The notes under the pieces: model-generated
The model's database searches: none
Seen by the model: only the letters and a program-made list of their open reading frames with translations
What the model was told of the DNA's origin: nothing
Program-made: the position numbers and the translations under genes
Assembly: GCF_900095745.1 (NCBI RefSeq)
Contig: NZ_FMIR01000005.1
Coordinates: 1 to 64,000, forward strand
Reading direction: 5' to 3'
Source: Microbacterium oxydans
GTDB lineage: Bacteria > Actinomycetota > Actinomycetes > Actinomycetales > Microbacteriaceae
DNA: 64,000 bases
Shown: positions 1-8,378 of the stretch, one piece after another
Layout of the letters: every line of letters starts with the position of its first letter
Numbering within the stretch: position 1 is the first letter of the stretch

Positions 1-23
1 ACCCCGCCCCCTCCCCCTTCGCT

Positions 24-100
24 GAGTGCACGGCTTCCTGCCGAGTGCACGGCTTTCCCCCGCAAAGGGGCCGTGCACTCGCGAACATCCCGTGCACTCG
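24..100. repeat. 77-bp four-box GTGCAC inverted repeat, copy 1
   Basis: Two direct GAGTGCACGG boxes (24-33, 43-52) are followed by two inverted CCGTGCACTCG boxes (71-81, 90-100), so the segment can fold into a long hairpin. A second copy of the same 77-bp length and box layout lies at 1898-1974, on the other side of the permease gene. Both are non-coding. It may be a REP/BIME-like extragenic palindrome or a multi-box regulatory site; the sequence alone does not decide. The rest of 1-244 shows no gene. Confidence 0.75.
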
Positions 101-244
101 CGGGCGAGGAAGGGGCGACGCGAACCCTGGCCATAAGTCCGATTGAGGAGCGACCGCCGCGAGCGTAACGTGTTACCGCTCAACCAGCTCAGCCATTCGC
201 ACGCCGCCCCCACCCGGGGCGCGCGGAACCTCAAGGAGGCAAGG

Positions 245-1687
245 ATGCCCCGCACGAATCCGAAGAATCCGGCGTACTCCGTCTGGCGGCGCAAGCCGGT
301 CGGCGACCTGACGGACGAGGCGGAGAGCAGTGGTCTCTTCAAATCCCTCGGACTGTGGCAGCTCACCGCGATCGGCGTCGGTGGCATCGTCGGAGTCGGG
401 ATCTTCTCGCTCGCCGGTCTCGTCGCACACGGCGACGCCACGAACCCCGGCGTCGGCCCCGCGGTCGTCATCTCGTTCCTCATCGCCGGACTGGCGTCTG
501 CGGCGGCCGCACTCTCCTATGCCGAGTTCGCAGGGATGATCCCCCGTGCCGGATCGGCGTACAGCTACGGGTACGTCGCGCTCGGAGAGATCACCGGATG
601 GTTCATCGGCTGGGATCTGCTCCTGGAGTACGTGGCCATCGTGGCCGTGGTCGCGATCGGGATCTCCGGCTATCTCGATGCGTTCCTCTCCGGCTTCGGC
701 GTGCACCTGCCGACCGCGGTCACCGAGACGTTCGACCAGCCCGGCGGCGTCGTCAACATCCCGGCGATCCTGATCTGTCTGCTCGTGACGTTCCTCCTCA
801 GCCGCGGCACCAAGACCTTCGGCCGGTTCGAGCTGGTGGCGGTCGGGATCAAGATCCTGCTGATCCTGTTCATCGTGGGGCTCGGCATCTTCTACATCAA
901 CACCGACAACTACACCCCGTTCATGCCCTCCGGGTTCGGCCCGGTCTTCACGGGCGCGGCGACGGTGTTCTTCGCGGTGTTCGGCTACGACGCGATGAGC
1001 ACCGCCGCCGAGGAGGCGAAGGACGGGCGCAAGCACATGCCGAAGGCGATCATCCTGTCGCTGATCATCGCCATGCTGCTCTACGTCGCCGCGACACTGG
1101 TCCTGACCGGAATGCAGAACTACCAGGAGATCGACCCGAAGGCCGGCTTCGCCTCGGCGTTCTCGAGCGTCGGGCTGCCCGTCATCGCCTCGATCATCTC
1201 CGTGTTCGCGGTGCTGTCGATCCTCACGGTCATGCTCACGTTCCTGCTCGGCGCCACCCGCGTGTGGTTCTCGATGAGCCGCGATGGACTGCTCCCCGGC
1301 TGGTTCTCGAAGGTCGACGGCCGCGGTGTGCCGCAGCGGGTGACCTGGATCGCGGGCATCGGCTCCGCGTTCTTCGCCGGGATCTTCCCCATCCGCGCTG
1401 TGGCCGACCTGACGAACATCGGCATCCTGGCGGCGTTCGTCGTCGTATGCATCGCCGTCGTCGTGTTCCGGTACACGAAGCCGGAGGCTCCGCGCACCTT
1501 CCGGCTGCCGTTCATGCCGGTGGTTCCGATCGTCGGCGTCGGCTTCTCACTGTTCCTCATCTCGCAGCTGCACTGGGAGACCTGGCTGCGCTTCGGCGTC
1601 TGGCTCGTGATCGGACTCGTCGTCTACTTCGCCTACGGCCGCCGCCACTCGCTGATGAACCCCGACAGCCCCCGCCGCCCGCGCTGA
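245..1687 (+). CDS. APC-superfamily amino acid permease
   Basis: A 480-residue integral membrane protein of the amino acid-polyamine-organocation superfamily, expected to import an amino acid by proton symport. The N-terminal helix carries the glycine-rich GVGGIVGVGIF substrate-binding motif, and about 12 hydrophobic segments follow, typical for family length. The ATG at 245 is chosen because AAGGAGG lies 5 bases upstream (233-239); the longer frame from 143 lacks such a site. Substrate specificity cannot be read from the sequence. The gene stands alone, between two copies of the GTGCAC repeat, and converges with the beta-helix gene. Confidence 0.9.
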   Translation: MPRTNPKNPAYSVWRRKPVGDLTDEAESSGLFKSLGLWQLTAIGVGGIVGVGIFSLAGLVAHGDATNPGVGPAVVISFLIAGLASAAAALSYAEFAGMIPRAGSAYSYGYVALGEITGWFIGWDLLLEYVAIVAVVAIGISGYLDAFLSGFGVHLPTAVTETFDQPGGVVNIPAILICLLVTFLLSRGTKTFGRFELVAVGIKILLILFIVGLGIFYINTDNYTPFMPSGFGPVFTGAATVFFAVFGYDAMSTAAEEAKDGRKHMPKAIILSLIIAMLLYVAATLVLTGMQNYQEIDPKAGFASAFSSVGLPVIASIISVFAVLSILTVMLTFLLGATRVWFSMSRDGLLPGWFSKVDGRGVPQRVTWIAGIGSAFFAGIFPIRAVADLTNIGILAAFVVVCIAVVVFRYTKPEAPRTFRLPFMPVVPIVGVGFSLFLISQLHWETWLRFGVWLVIGLVVYFAYGRRHSLMNPDSPRRPR

Positions 1688-1710
1688 CGCCCTGTCGCCG
1701 CGGCCCGCGG

Positions 1711-1789
1711 CCCGCGGCCCGCTATGAAGGAGAACTCTCGTCCGCCGGCGCTCGTCGCGCAGCCCGCGGCCCGCTATGAAGGAGAACTC
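1711..1789 (+). repeat. 27-bp perfect direct repeat
   Basis: The same 27 bases (CCCGCGGCCCGC followed by TATGAAGGAGAACTC) occur at 1711-1737 and 1763-1789, 52 bp apart, in the gap between two convergent genes. The second copy forms the outer part of the hairpin at 1776-1846, so the first may be a remnant of a duplicated or partly deleted element. Confidence 0.85.
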
Positions 1790-1846
1790 CCGTTATGAAG
1801 GACCAGGATCGGCAGATCCTCCTTCATAACGGGAGTTCTCCTTCAT
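1776..1846. repeat. Long palindromic extragenic repeat (GGAGAACTC family), copy 1
   Basis: The arms 1776-1802 and 1820-1846 are perfect 27-base inverted repeats. The stem continues through GGATC (1806-1810) and GATCC (1815-1819) around a GGCA loop, with a three-base bulge, giving about 32 bp of stem. It lies between the 3' ends of convergent genes and could act as a bidirectional terminator. A related element with the same box order (GGAGAACTC, spacer, GGAGGATC) but different flanking arms is at 25171-25239. Confidence 0.85.
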
Positions 1847-1897
1847 GTTGGGCGGCCGCGGTGTGCGGGCGCGAATTATGGGCGCTGCGCGGCCGCC

Positions 1898-1974
1898 GAG
1901 TGCACGACCTCCCGCCGAGTGCACGGCTTCTTCACGTCGAGAAGCCGTGCACTCGCGAGTAGCCCGTGCACTCG
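1898..1974. repeat. 77-bp four-box GTGCAC inverted repeat, copy 2
   Basis: Boxes GAGTGCACG (1898-1906) and GAGTGCACGG (1917-1926), then inverted CCGTGCACTCG boxes (1945-1955 and 1964-1974). Length and box spacing match copy 1 at 24-100 while the spacer sequences differ, so the architecture rather than the whole sequence is conserved. It sits in the convergent gap between the permease and the beta-helix gene. Confidence 0.75.
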
Positions 1975-2026
1975 GCGACCGGGACGGGTGCGCGCGCGGG
2001 AGCGGGGACGGGACCGGGACCGGTTG

Positions 2027-4180
2027 TCAGACCACGAGGTTGGCGGTGTCGACGACGCGGTCGCCCTCGGCGGGGAAGGCCGTGCGGGTCACGCCCGACT
2101 CCACGTTGCCGGTATGCAGCAGGGTCGACGAGTCGCCGAACGCGGCATCCGCCAGCTCCAGCGCGCCGCCCTCGAAGCGGTTGCCGACCGCGCGGTAGTT
2201 CGTCGCCCCCTTCGTGACCGCGACGTGGGTGGATGATCCCTCGGCGCGGAAGCTGCTGTCGGACAGTGTCAGGTGCAGCTCGCCGTCGCCGGTCCGCGAG
2301 ACACCGGTGCCGCCCTTGATCGACACATCCGAACCGGCGACCTCGACCACCTGGCGCTCACTCCGCGCCGCCTCGATGCGGGCGTTGCGCAGCGTCGCCC
2401 CCTCGAACCGCAGCTGCGCCGACGACGAGACGATCGGTGCCGCGTCATCCGCCGCGTTCAGGGTCGAGCCGCGGAACGTGACCGCACCCGAGCCCGCGAT
2501 CTTCATGCCGCCCACGCGGTCGAGCACGGTGTCGACGAACGTGACTGGGGTCTTCACGGTGGCGTTGGTGAGCTCACCCGGAGCGACGAACGTGAAGTGC
2601 GAGTCGGCGATCACCGTCGGGCGCCCGGAGTTGTCCGACGCCTGCGTGATCACGAGCGTGTCGGATGCCGTGCACCCCCGCAGCTGCGCGCCGTCGGCAT
2701 TGATCCACAGCATCCCGGAGCCGGCGAGCGACGGCTTGCCGATCACCTGCACGTCTTCGAGCGTGAGGTCGGTGATGCGCACGCGGGCGACGAACCACGA
2801 GCACACGTGCTTGCGCACCGTGATGCGCTTGGCCGCCGATCCCCAGGCCGCCCCCGAGTTCGCGAACGTCATGAGCCCCGAGTTGCCGGTGTAGGTGAGG
2901 TCGTGCTCATACTGGCCGTGCGTGACGAACGGCCCCTGGTCGTCGCCGTCGCCGTGGCAGTTCTCGACGAGGCAGTAGGCGCTCGCGGTGAAGTCATTCA
3001 GGTGCCGCGAGTTGGCGGTGTGGCAGTTGGCGACATATCCGTACAGGCAGTAGATCTGCTGCGTCAGGTAGCCGGCACCGCCCCAGGTGACCGAGGTGGG
3101 GTTCTTGAGCGTGCAGCTCACGGTCGAGTAGTACGTGTTCCAGCGGCGCTGGATGAGCGGCCAGAAGGTTCCCGTGCCGTCGATGTGGTCGACGTCGCAG
3201 CGCACCGCGTATTCGAAGGCGAGCGGGTGCGAGCCCGTGTACTCGTCCTTCCCGGTACCGAGGAACTTCAGGTTCGACACGGTCACGTCCTGCACCGGCA
3301 CCACCCGGCGCCAGGTCATCGTGCGGTCCTTGCCGAGCGGCCAGCCGTTCTTGTAGTTGATGCGGATGTGCGTGCCGTCGACGATCTGCGTGACCTGCAC
3401 GAGCCGCTGCAGCTCGCGCTCCCAGCGCCCGGCCAGCGCGTTCACCTCAGCGGCATACCAGTCGCCGACCGCGAAGAACGAGGAGTCGGCGACCGGGAAG
3501 ACGTCGCCGAGGTCGGGGACCACCTCGTTCAGCCGCGCCTCGTGCACGGCATCCGTCACCTCGCCGCGGAAGAACATGACCGCGGCGAAGGGGTCGTCCT
3601 TGCCGGCGTTCTCGATGCCGACCGTCGTCATGAGGTGTCCGCCGAAGTCGAACGCGATGCGCGACCGCGAGAACTTGTGACGGCGCACGAAGTTCAGGTC
3701 GCTGTGCGCCTCGATGCGGTGGATGCTCGCATCGTTCACCATCGCGTCGAGCGCGTCGTCGGCGTTCACCTTCGCGTTCATCACGCCGAACATCCGGAAG
3801 TCGACGACGCCGTCGTGCAGGAGCAGCCAGGCACCGCCCTTCGGACCGGCGAGCACGGTACCGCCGTTCGCCGCCGGGGCATCCTTCTTCACGAACCGGT
3901 ACAGCCCGTCGCCGCCGTCTCCGGCCGCCGCGTACCCGGTCGTGCGCACGAGGTCGCCGTCTTTGCCCTTGCGCTTCGCGAGCTCGGTCGCGGTGCCGCC
4001 GTTGGCGACGTTCGCCGAGCCCGACGAGCTCTGCGGTGCCACGGGTCCGGCGGCCTGCGCGGCCGTGGGCATGCCGACGGCGGCCACTCCACCGATCGCG
4101 GCAGCGCCGAATCCGGCGAGCAGCATGCGCCGACTGCGCAGCGCAGCCGTCTCGGTCTGGGTCATCTCCTGCGGGGTCAT
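2027..4180 (-). CDS. Tat-exported right-handed beta-helix (pectate-lyase-fold) protein
   Basis: A 717-residue exported protein. The N-terminus has a twin-arginine signal (SRRMLLAGFG, ending near AAQAAGP), so export is probably folded, via Tat. A region with DFRMFGV and ADDALDAMV resembles the N-terminal entry of pectate-lyase-superfamily and tailspike proteins. The rest is a long run of short beta-rich repeats with Asn and Gly turns, typical of parallel beta-helices acting on or binding polysaccharide. The ATG at 4180 is chosen because GGAAGG lies 6 bases upstream; in-frame ATGs upstream at 4186, 4204 and 4246 are less well placed. It is transcribed alone. Enzymatic activity is not proven: no catalytic set is recognisable. 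Confidence 0.75.
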   Translation of the reverse strand: MTPQEMTQTETAALRSRRMLLAGFGAAAIGGVAAVGMPTAAQAAGPVAPQSSSGSANVANGGTATELAKRKGKDGDLVRTTGYAAAGDGGDGLYRFVKKDAPAANGGTVLAGPKGGAWLLLHDGVVDFRMFGVMNAKVNADDALDAMVNDASIHRIEAHSDLNFVRRHKFSRSRIAFDFGGHLMTTVGIENAGKDDPFAAVMFFRGEVTDAVHEARLNEVVPDLGDVFPVADSSFFAVGDWYAAEVNALAGRWERELQRLVQVTQIVDGTHIRINYKNGWPLGKDRTMTWRRVVPVQDVTVSNLKFLGTGKDEYTGSHPLAFEYAVRCDVDHIDGTGTFWPLIQRRWNTYYSTVSCTLKNPTSVTWGGAGYLTQQIYCLYGYVANCHTANSRHLNDFTASAYCLVENCHGDGDDQGPFVTHGQYEHDLTYTGNSGLMTFANSGAAWGSAAKRITVRKHVCSWFVARVRITDLTLEDVQVIGKPSLAGSGMLWINADGAQLRGCTASDTLVITQASDNSGRPTVIADSHFTFVAPGELTNATVKTPVTFVDTVLDRVGGMKIAGSGAVTFRGSTLNAADDAAPIVSSSAQLRFEGATLRNARIEAARSERQVVEVAGSDVSIKGGTGVSRTGDGELHLTLSDSSFRAEGSSTHVAVTKGATNYRAVGNRFEGGALELADAAFGDSSTLLHTGNVESGVTRTAFPAEGDRVVDTANLVV

Positions 4181-4261
4181 GCTCATCCTTCCGTGCGGCG
4201 TCATCGCCGCGGTCAGGCGTCCGGCCGTCCGGCCGAGCCGCATCATCCGATCGATCCCCAG

Positions 4262-4278
4262 TCCCCAGTGCCGTTCTC
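4262..4278 (-). repeat. 17-bp intergenic motif shared with 18327-18343
   Basis: TCCCCAGTGCCGTTCTC occurs exactly here, upstream of the beta-helix gene, and again at 18327-18343 upstream of the SDR gene. Both sites are non-coding. A 17-base match could occur by chance in a window of this size and base composition. Confidence 0.35.
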
Positions 4279-4289
4279 CGAGCCCGTGC

Positions 4290-5228
4290 TCAGAAGTAGT
4301 CGCCCGCCGTGAAGTGGCGGATGCCGTGCAGTCGCGCCGCGCGCCGCAGCGGGCGGATCATCCCGGTGCGGTCGTCCTGCCGCACGGCCTCGGGTGCGAA
4401 CGCACGCAGCGCGCGGTCCTCTTCCGGGAGGGCGGGCACGGCGAGCTCGCACGACGTCACCCCGGCGGATGCCCAGTCCACCGCGACGGCCGAGAGCAGG
4501 TCATCACGCACACCGTCGGCATCCGGAAGCACGGCGCTCTCCAGGAGCATGCCGACCGCACCGAGACGCTCGGCGATCGCGTAGCCGACCACGCTCGATC
4601 CCTCGATCCGGCGATACAGAGTGGCGCCTCGCAGCCGTACCTCGGCCATCGCCCAGTCCCGATCACCGCGCACCGGCGCCAGGACCAGGACGGACCGTGA
4701 ACCTTCGTAGACCTCGCGCAGCGGGCGGAGACTCCCGAGCCCAACGGATTCGCGCACCACGCGACCGTCGGCTCCGGCAGGCGTCGCAGCGCGCCAGGGC
4801 CCGGCCACGGTCCGCGCCATCGAGAACGTCTCGAACCCGCTGGAGCGGTACACCTCGGGGGTGCCGGTGAACAGCAGTGCCCAGTCGGCGTCGCCCGCCG
4901 CCTGCAGGGTCGCGGCGACCAGCCGGCGTGCGAGTCCCTGCCCCCGTGCCCGCTCGGCGACCGCGACACTGCCGATGGCGTGCACCGCGGCGATCCCGCC
5001 GTCGGATTCCCGGAGCCGCTTGGGCAGTCCGTAGATCGACCCGCAGAGGCCCTCGTCATCTTCGGCCACCCGCGTGTGCGCGAGCCGTTCGTCGTCGACG
5101 AGCCACTGGTCGGGAGCGAGCGGGGGCGTGAACGCCGTCGCCCACAGCGCGGCGAGCGCCTGCTGGTCCGTGGCGCGGGCGGCACGGATCGTCGCCGCGC
5201 TCACGATGCCCGCGCGGCGGCCGCGCAT
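4290..5228 (-). CDS. GNAT-family N-acetyltransferase (Eis-like)
   Basis: A 312-residue GCN5-related acetyltransferase that should transfer acetyl from acetyl-CoA to an amine. The first half holds the acetyl-CoA site: AIGSVAVAERARGQGLARRLV contains the R/Q-x-x-G-x-G/A pyrophosphate loop, followed by YRSSGFE. The length (one GNAT domain plus a second half of similar size) resembles the Eis/enhanced-intracellular-survival group. It begins 13 bases after the stop of the hydroxyacid dehydrogenase and may be the last gene of that operon. The start is uncertain: GTG at 5204 is an alternative. The substrate is unknown. Confidence 0.75.
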   Translation of the reverse strand: MRGRRAGIVSAATIRAARATDQQALAALWATAFTPPLAPDQWLVDDERLAHTRVAEDDEGLCGSIYGLPKRLRESDGGIAAVHAIGSVAVAERARGQGLARRLVAATLQAAGDADWALLFTGTPEVYRSSGFETFSMARTVAGPWRAATPAGADGRVVRESVGLGSLRPLREVYEGSRSVLVLAPVRGDRDWAMAEVRLRGATLYRRIEGSSVVGYAIAERLGAVGMLLESAVLPDADGVRDDLLSAVAVDWASAGVTSCELAVPALPEEDRALRAFAPEAVRQDDRTGMIRPLRRAARLHGIRHFTAGDYF

Positions 5229-5241
5229 CCCGCCGGCCCGG

Positions 5242-6267
5242 TCATGCCATCGAAGACAGCTGGTCGCGGGAGATGGTGTGAGTGAGGGTGCGCCCCTCCG
5301 CGAAGGCTTCGACCTCGTCGACGACGATCCGCCCCTGACGCCGGCGTCCCTGGCTCGTGCCGGCCGCCCGGTGCGGGGTGACCAGCACGCCGGGCAACGA
5401 GCGGAACGGACTGTCCGCGGCGAACGGCTCCTCGTCGAACACGTCGATCGCGGCGCTCAGTCGACCGCTCCGCACTTCGTCGATCAACGCAGACTCGTCG
5501 ACCAGCCACGAGCGTGCCGTGTTCACGAGCCCCGCGCCGTCGCGCAGGAGTGCGAGCTCGCGGCGGCCGATCAGGTGATGCGTCTCGGGCAGGGTCGGCG
5601 CGTGCACGGCGACGATCTGCGCACGCTGCAGCGCCTCGTCGAGGGAGACCAGCTCGGCCCCGAGCCCCGCGGCGGCGGCCGCATCGAGAGTCGGGTCCAC
5701 CAGCAGCGGTTCGGCCCCGAGCGCACAGATCAGCTCGAGATACGCCCGTCCGGTGCGGGAGGCACCGATCACCGCGATGGGAGTGCCGAGGATCTCGCGC
5801 TGCACGCCCGCGGCATCCGCGTCGTACCAGCCATCGTCGGCGCGCAGGGCGTTGTGCATCTCGGGCACCCGGTGCAGCAGCGCGAGCGTGAACGTCAACG
5901 ACACCTCGGCGACGGGCCGCGCCATGCCCGCACCCGCCTGGGTCACGACGACACCGCGATCGAACAGCGCATCCGTCGCGAAGGGCTTGATCGTGGCGCC
6001 GGTGTGCGCGATGAGTTCGAGCGTCGGCAGCGAGGCGAGCACCGCCGCGTCGAAGGGGCCGACGCCCCAGCTCGTGATCACGATGCGCGCCTCGGCGAGC
6101 TCCGCATCGGACAGCCGATCCACCCGGACGAACGACCCGCCCAGACCGGCGGCGACCGCCTGCAGCCGCTCCGCATCCTCACCCGAGAAGAACTCCGCGA
6201 AGAGCTCCTCGGAGACGACCGCGACCACGGTCGGCACCGCCGTTCCCACGCTCGCCGCCGCGCTCAT
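5242..6267 (-). CDS. D-isomer-specific 2-hydroxyacid dehydrogenase
   Basis: A 341-residue NAD(P)-dependent oxidoreductase interconverting a D-2-hydroxyacid and its 2-keto acid. The Rossmann motif is AVIGASRTGR. The catalytic Arg (NTARSW), Glu (DVFDEEPF) and His (TPHRAAGT) of the family are all present. The ATG at 6267 overlaps the stop of the upstream aldolase gene (ATGA), so the two are translationally coupled. In context it may reduce or oxidise a keto or hydroxy acid made by the DHDPS-like aldolase next door. A longer frame reaching 6603 only shadows the upstream gene. Confidence 0.9.
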   Translation of the reverse strand: MSAAASVGTAVPTVVAVVSEELFAEFFSGEDAERLQAVAAGLGGSFVRVDRLSDAELAEARIVITSWGVGPFDAAVLASLPTLELIAHTGATIKPFATDALFDRGVVVTQAGAGMARPVAEVSLTFTLALLHRVPEMHNALRADDGWYDADAAGVQREILGTPIAVIGASRTGRAYLELICALGAEPLLVDPTLDAAAAAGLGAELVSLDEALQRAQIVAVHAPTLPETHHLIGRRELALLRDGAGLVNTARSWLVDESALIDEVRSGRLSAAIDVFDEEPFAADSPFRSLPGVLVTPHRAAGTSQGRRRQGRIVVDEVEAFAEGRTLTHTISRDQLSSMA

Positions 6268-7325
6268 CGCAACCAGGCCTCGAGGTTCTCGGCGATGAAG
6301 GCGTCGTCGTTCAGGTCGGGGTACGCGTGGCGCACCCGCTCGATCTCCTCCGCCTGGCCGGGCGACAGCCCCTCTGCGGGGTCGAGGCACCAGGTGCCGT
6401 CGAGCAGCCCCTGCTGGCGGAGCATCTCGTGCACGCCCGCGATCACTCCCTGGAAGTCGTTGCCCGGGTCGAACACGGCCTGGTTGACGTCGACCATGTC
6501 GGAGGCGACGAGCCCCAGGTCGCGGTACGCCTTCTCGTCTCCGGCCATCGCGCGCTGCGCGCGTTCGAGCAGCGCGACCGCGGCCCGCGTGCCGACCGCC
6601 CATTGGCCGAGCAGTCCGCCGACGAAGCGCAGCGTGCGTGCACCGGAGGGCGACTCCACATGGAACTCGGAGAGCAGGTCGGCGACGATCGCGTCGTCGT
6701 TGCCGGTGTAGAGCGCGATCTCATCGGCGCGGCCCGAGGCGGCCACCCCGCGCACCAGCTCCAGCGTGCGGTATCGGTCGAAGGGCGCAGCCTTGACGGC
6801 GACGACGGCCGGGATCGACGCGAACTCGCGCCAGAAGTCCCGGTCGAGCACAGGGCCGCCGATCGCGGTCTGCAGGTAGAAGCCGACCACCGGCAGCACC
6901 TCGCCCACGGCGCGGGCGCGTTCGAGCAGGGCCCGCTCGTCGGCGCCGGCCACGCGCGGGCTCACCAGCACGGCGTCGTAGCCCAGCCCGCGGGCGAGCT
7001 CGGCCTCGGCGACCGCCTGGGCGGTGCCGCCGGCGACGCCGGCGATGCGCACCACGTCGGCACTCGCCCGCGCATCCAACTCCTCCGCGGCGAGCGCGAG
7101 CACGGGTTCGAACAGGGCGTGCTCGGGATCGCGGATCTCGAACTGGGTCGTGTGCACCCCGACGGCGATGCCCCCGGCACCCGCGTCGAGGTAGTAGCGG
7201 GTGAGCGCGCGCTGGCGACGCTCGTCGATGCGCCGCTCGGCGGTGAGGGCGAGCGGATGCGCCGGGATCACGGCACCGCGGGCGAGGGTGGCCGCGGCTT
7301 CCGGTCGCAGGGTGGGAACGGTCAT
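6264..7325 (-). CDS. Dihydrodipicolinate synthase-family aldolase
   Basis: A 353-residue TIM-barrel protein of the DHDPS/N-acetylneuraminate lyase superfamily, which forms or cleaves C-C bonds with pyruvate through a Schiff base. The Lys in VVAVKAAPFD is in the position of the Schiff-base lysine, and FYLQTAIGG replaces the usual YNxP tyrosine region. It is longer than typical DapA (about 290-300), with an extra C-terminal helical part, so lysine biosynthesis is unlikely. It is coupled to both neighbours by start/stop overlap (7325 and 6264-6267). The likely role is retro-aldol cleavage of a sugar-derived keto acid in the catabolic locus. Confidence 0.85.
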   Translation of the reverse strand: MTVPTLRPEAAATLARGAVIPAHPLALTAERRIDERRQRALTRYYLDAGAGGIAVGVHTTQFEIRDPEHALFEPVLALAAEELDARASADVVRIAGVAGGTAQAVAEAELARGLGYDAVLVSPRVAGADERALLERARAVGEVLPVVGFYLQTAIGGPVLDRDFWREFASIPAVVAVKAAPFDRYRTLELVRGVAASGRADEIALYTGNDDAIVADLLSEFHVESPSGARTLRFVGGLLGQWAVGTRAAVALLERAQRAMAGDEKAYRDLGLVASDMVDVNQAVFDPGNDFQGVIAGVHEMLRQQGLLDGTWCLDPAEGLSPGQAEEIERVRHAYPDLNDDAFIAENLEAWLR

Positions 7326-8359
7326 CAGAACTTCCCGTCGCGGACTGCCCACTTGGTCGGCTTGGCGATCATCGGGAGGCCCTTCTCGATCCAGTCGGCC
7401 TGCAGCCCGATCAGGGTCTCGGCCGAGACAGCCGGGTAGCCGAACAACGCCATGCACCGGCGGGCGTCGCTGAGCAGCGCGGTGGGCTGCGGCTCGTCGA
7501 CGATCTCGACCTCGCGGTCGAAGAGGGTGCCGAAGCGCCGGGCGATCGAGTCGACGCTCAGCAGCTCGGGCCCGGTGAGGTTGATCGTGAACGGGGCGGT
7601 CGAGGCGTGCACGAGGCTGCGCAGCACGACTTCGTTCGCGTAGCCCTGCCAGATCACGTTGACGTTGGCGGTGGCGACCGAGACGGGCTGCCCCGCGTGC
7701 ACGGCGCTGCCGATGTCGGCGAGCACGCCATAGCGCAGGTCGACCGCGTAGTTGAGGCGGATGATCGCGACCTTGGTGCCGCGCTCCTGCGCCCCGAACT
7801 CGAACACGCGCTCGCGACCGAGGCACGACTGCGCATACTCGCCGATGGGTGCCGGCTGCACTTCTTCGGCTGCTCCGCCCGAGGAGGCAGGCAGGAAGGG
7901 GTAGACGTTGCCGGTGGAGAGCACCGAGATGGCGCTGTCGCGGTAGCGGCGGGCGACGCGGTCGGGCAGGGCGGCGTTGACCTCCCATGCCCAGGAGGCG
8001 TTGGTCGCGGCGCCGAACTTCGCCCCGACCATGAACACCACGTTGGGAGCATCCGGCAGCGCGGTGAAGTCGTCGTTCTCGATCAGGTCGAACGGGACGA
8101 CCTTCACGCCCGCGGCCTCGAGGCGCTCGCGGATCACGGCATCGCCGAAGCGCGAGACCGCGTACACGGCGTCGTCCTGGCGGCCGGCGGCATCCATCCC
8201 GCGGCGCGCGAGCATCGCCAGGGTCGGGCCCATCTTGCCGCCCGCCCCGAGGATCACGAGGTCGCCCGCCCCGCGTGCGAGGTCGTCGATCAGGCCGGCG
8301 CTCGGTGTGGCGAGCGCCTCCTCGAGATCGGCCTCTGAAGTGAAATTGTGCTGAGTCAT
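7325..8359 (-). CDS. NAD-dependent epimerase/dehydratase family protein
   Basis: A 344-residue extended-SDR-type protein. The nucleotide-binding motif is LVILGAGGKMG, and SVLSTGNVYPF marks the strand before the active site. The family epimerises, dehydrates or oxidises NDP-sugars or free sugars; the canonical YxxxK is not obvious, so the chemistry is uncertain. The ATG at 8359 is preferred (GAAGGGAAAG upstream) over the frame-extended start at 8407. It lies 19 bp after the inner-membrane transporter gene and overlaps the aldolase gene, so it belongs to the importer operon and probably acts on the imported sugar. Confidence 0.8.
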   Translation of the reverse strand: MTQHNFTSEADLEEALATPSAGLIDDLARGAGDLVILGAGGKMGPTLAMLARRGMDAAGRQDDAVYAVSRFGDAVIRERLEAAGVKVVPFDLIENDDFTALPDAPNVVFMVGAKFGAATNASWAWEVNAALPDRVARRYRDSAISVLSTGNVYPFLPASSGGAAEEVQPAPIGEYAQSCLGRERVFEFGAQERGTKVAIIRLNYAVDLRYGVLADIGSAVHAGQPVSVATANVNVIWQGYANEVVLRSLVHASTAPFTINLTGPELLSVDSIARRFGTLFDREVEIVDEPQPTALLSDARRCMALFGYPAVSAETLIGLQADWIEKGLPMIAKPTKWAVRDGKF

Positions 8360-8378
8360 GTGGTGCTTTCCCTTCTTC

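Noticed and set aside
24-1974. GTGCAC boxes as a CRISPR array
   Set aside because: Only four boxes per element, in both orientations, with short spacers forming a hairpin, and no cas genes.
6264-7325. DapA of lysine biosynthesis
   Set aside because: About 55 residues too long, an atypical tyrosine motif and a catabolic importer operon; the family fold fits but the pathway does not.
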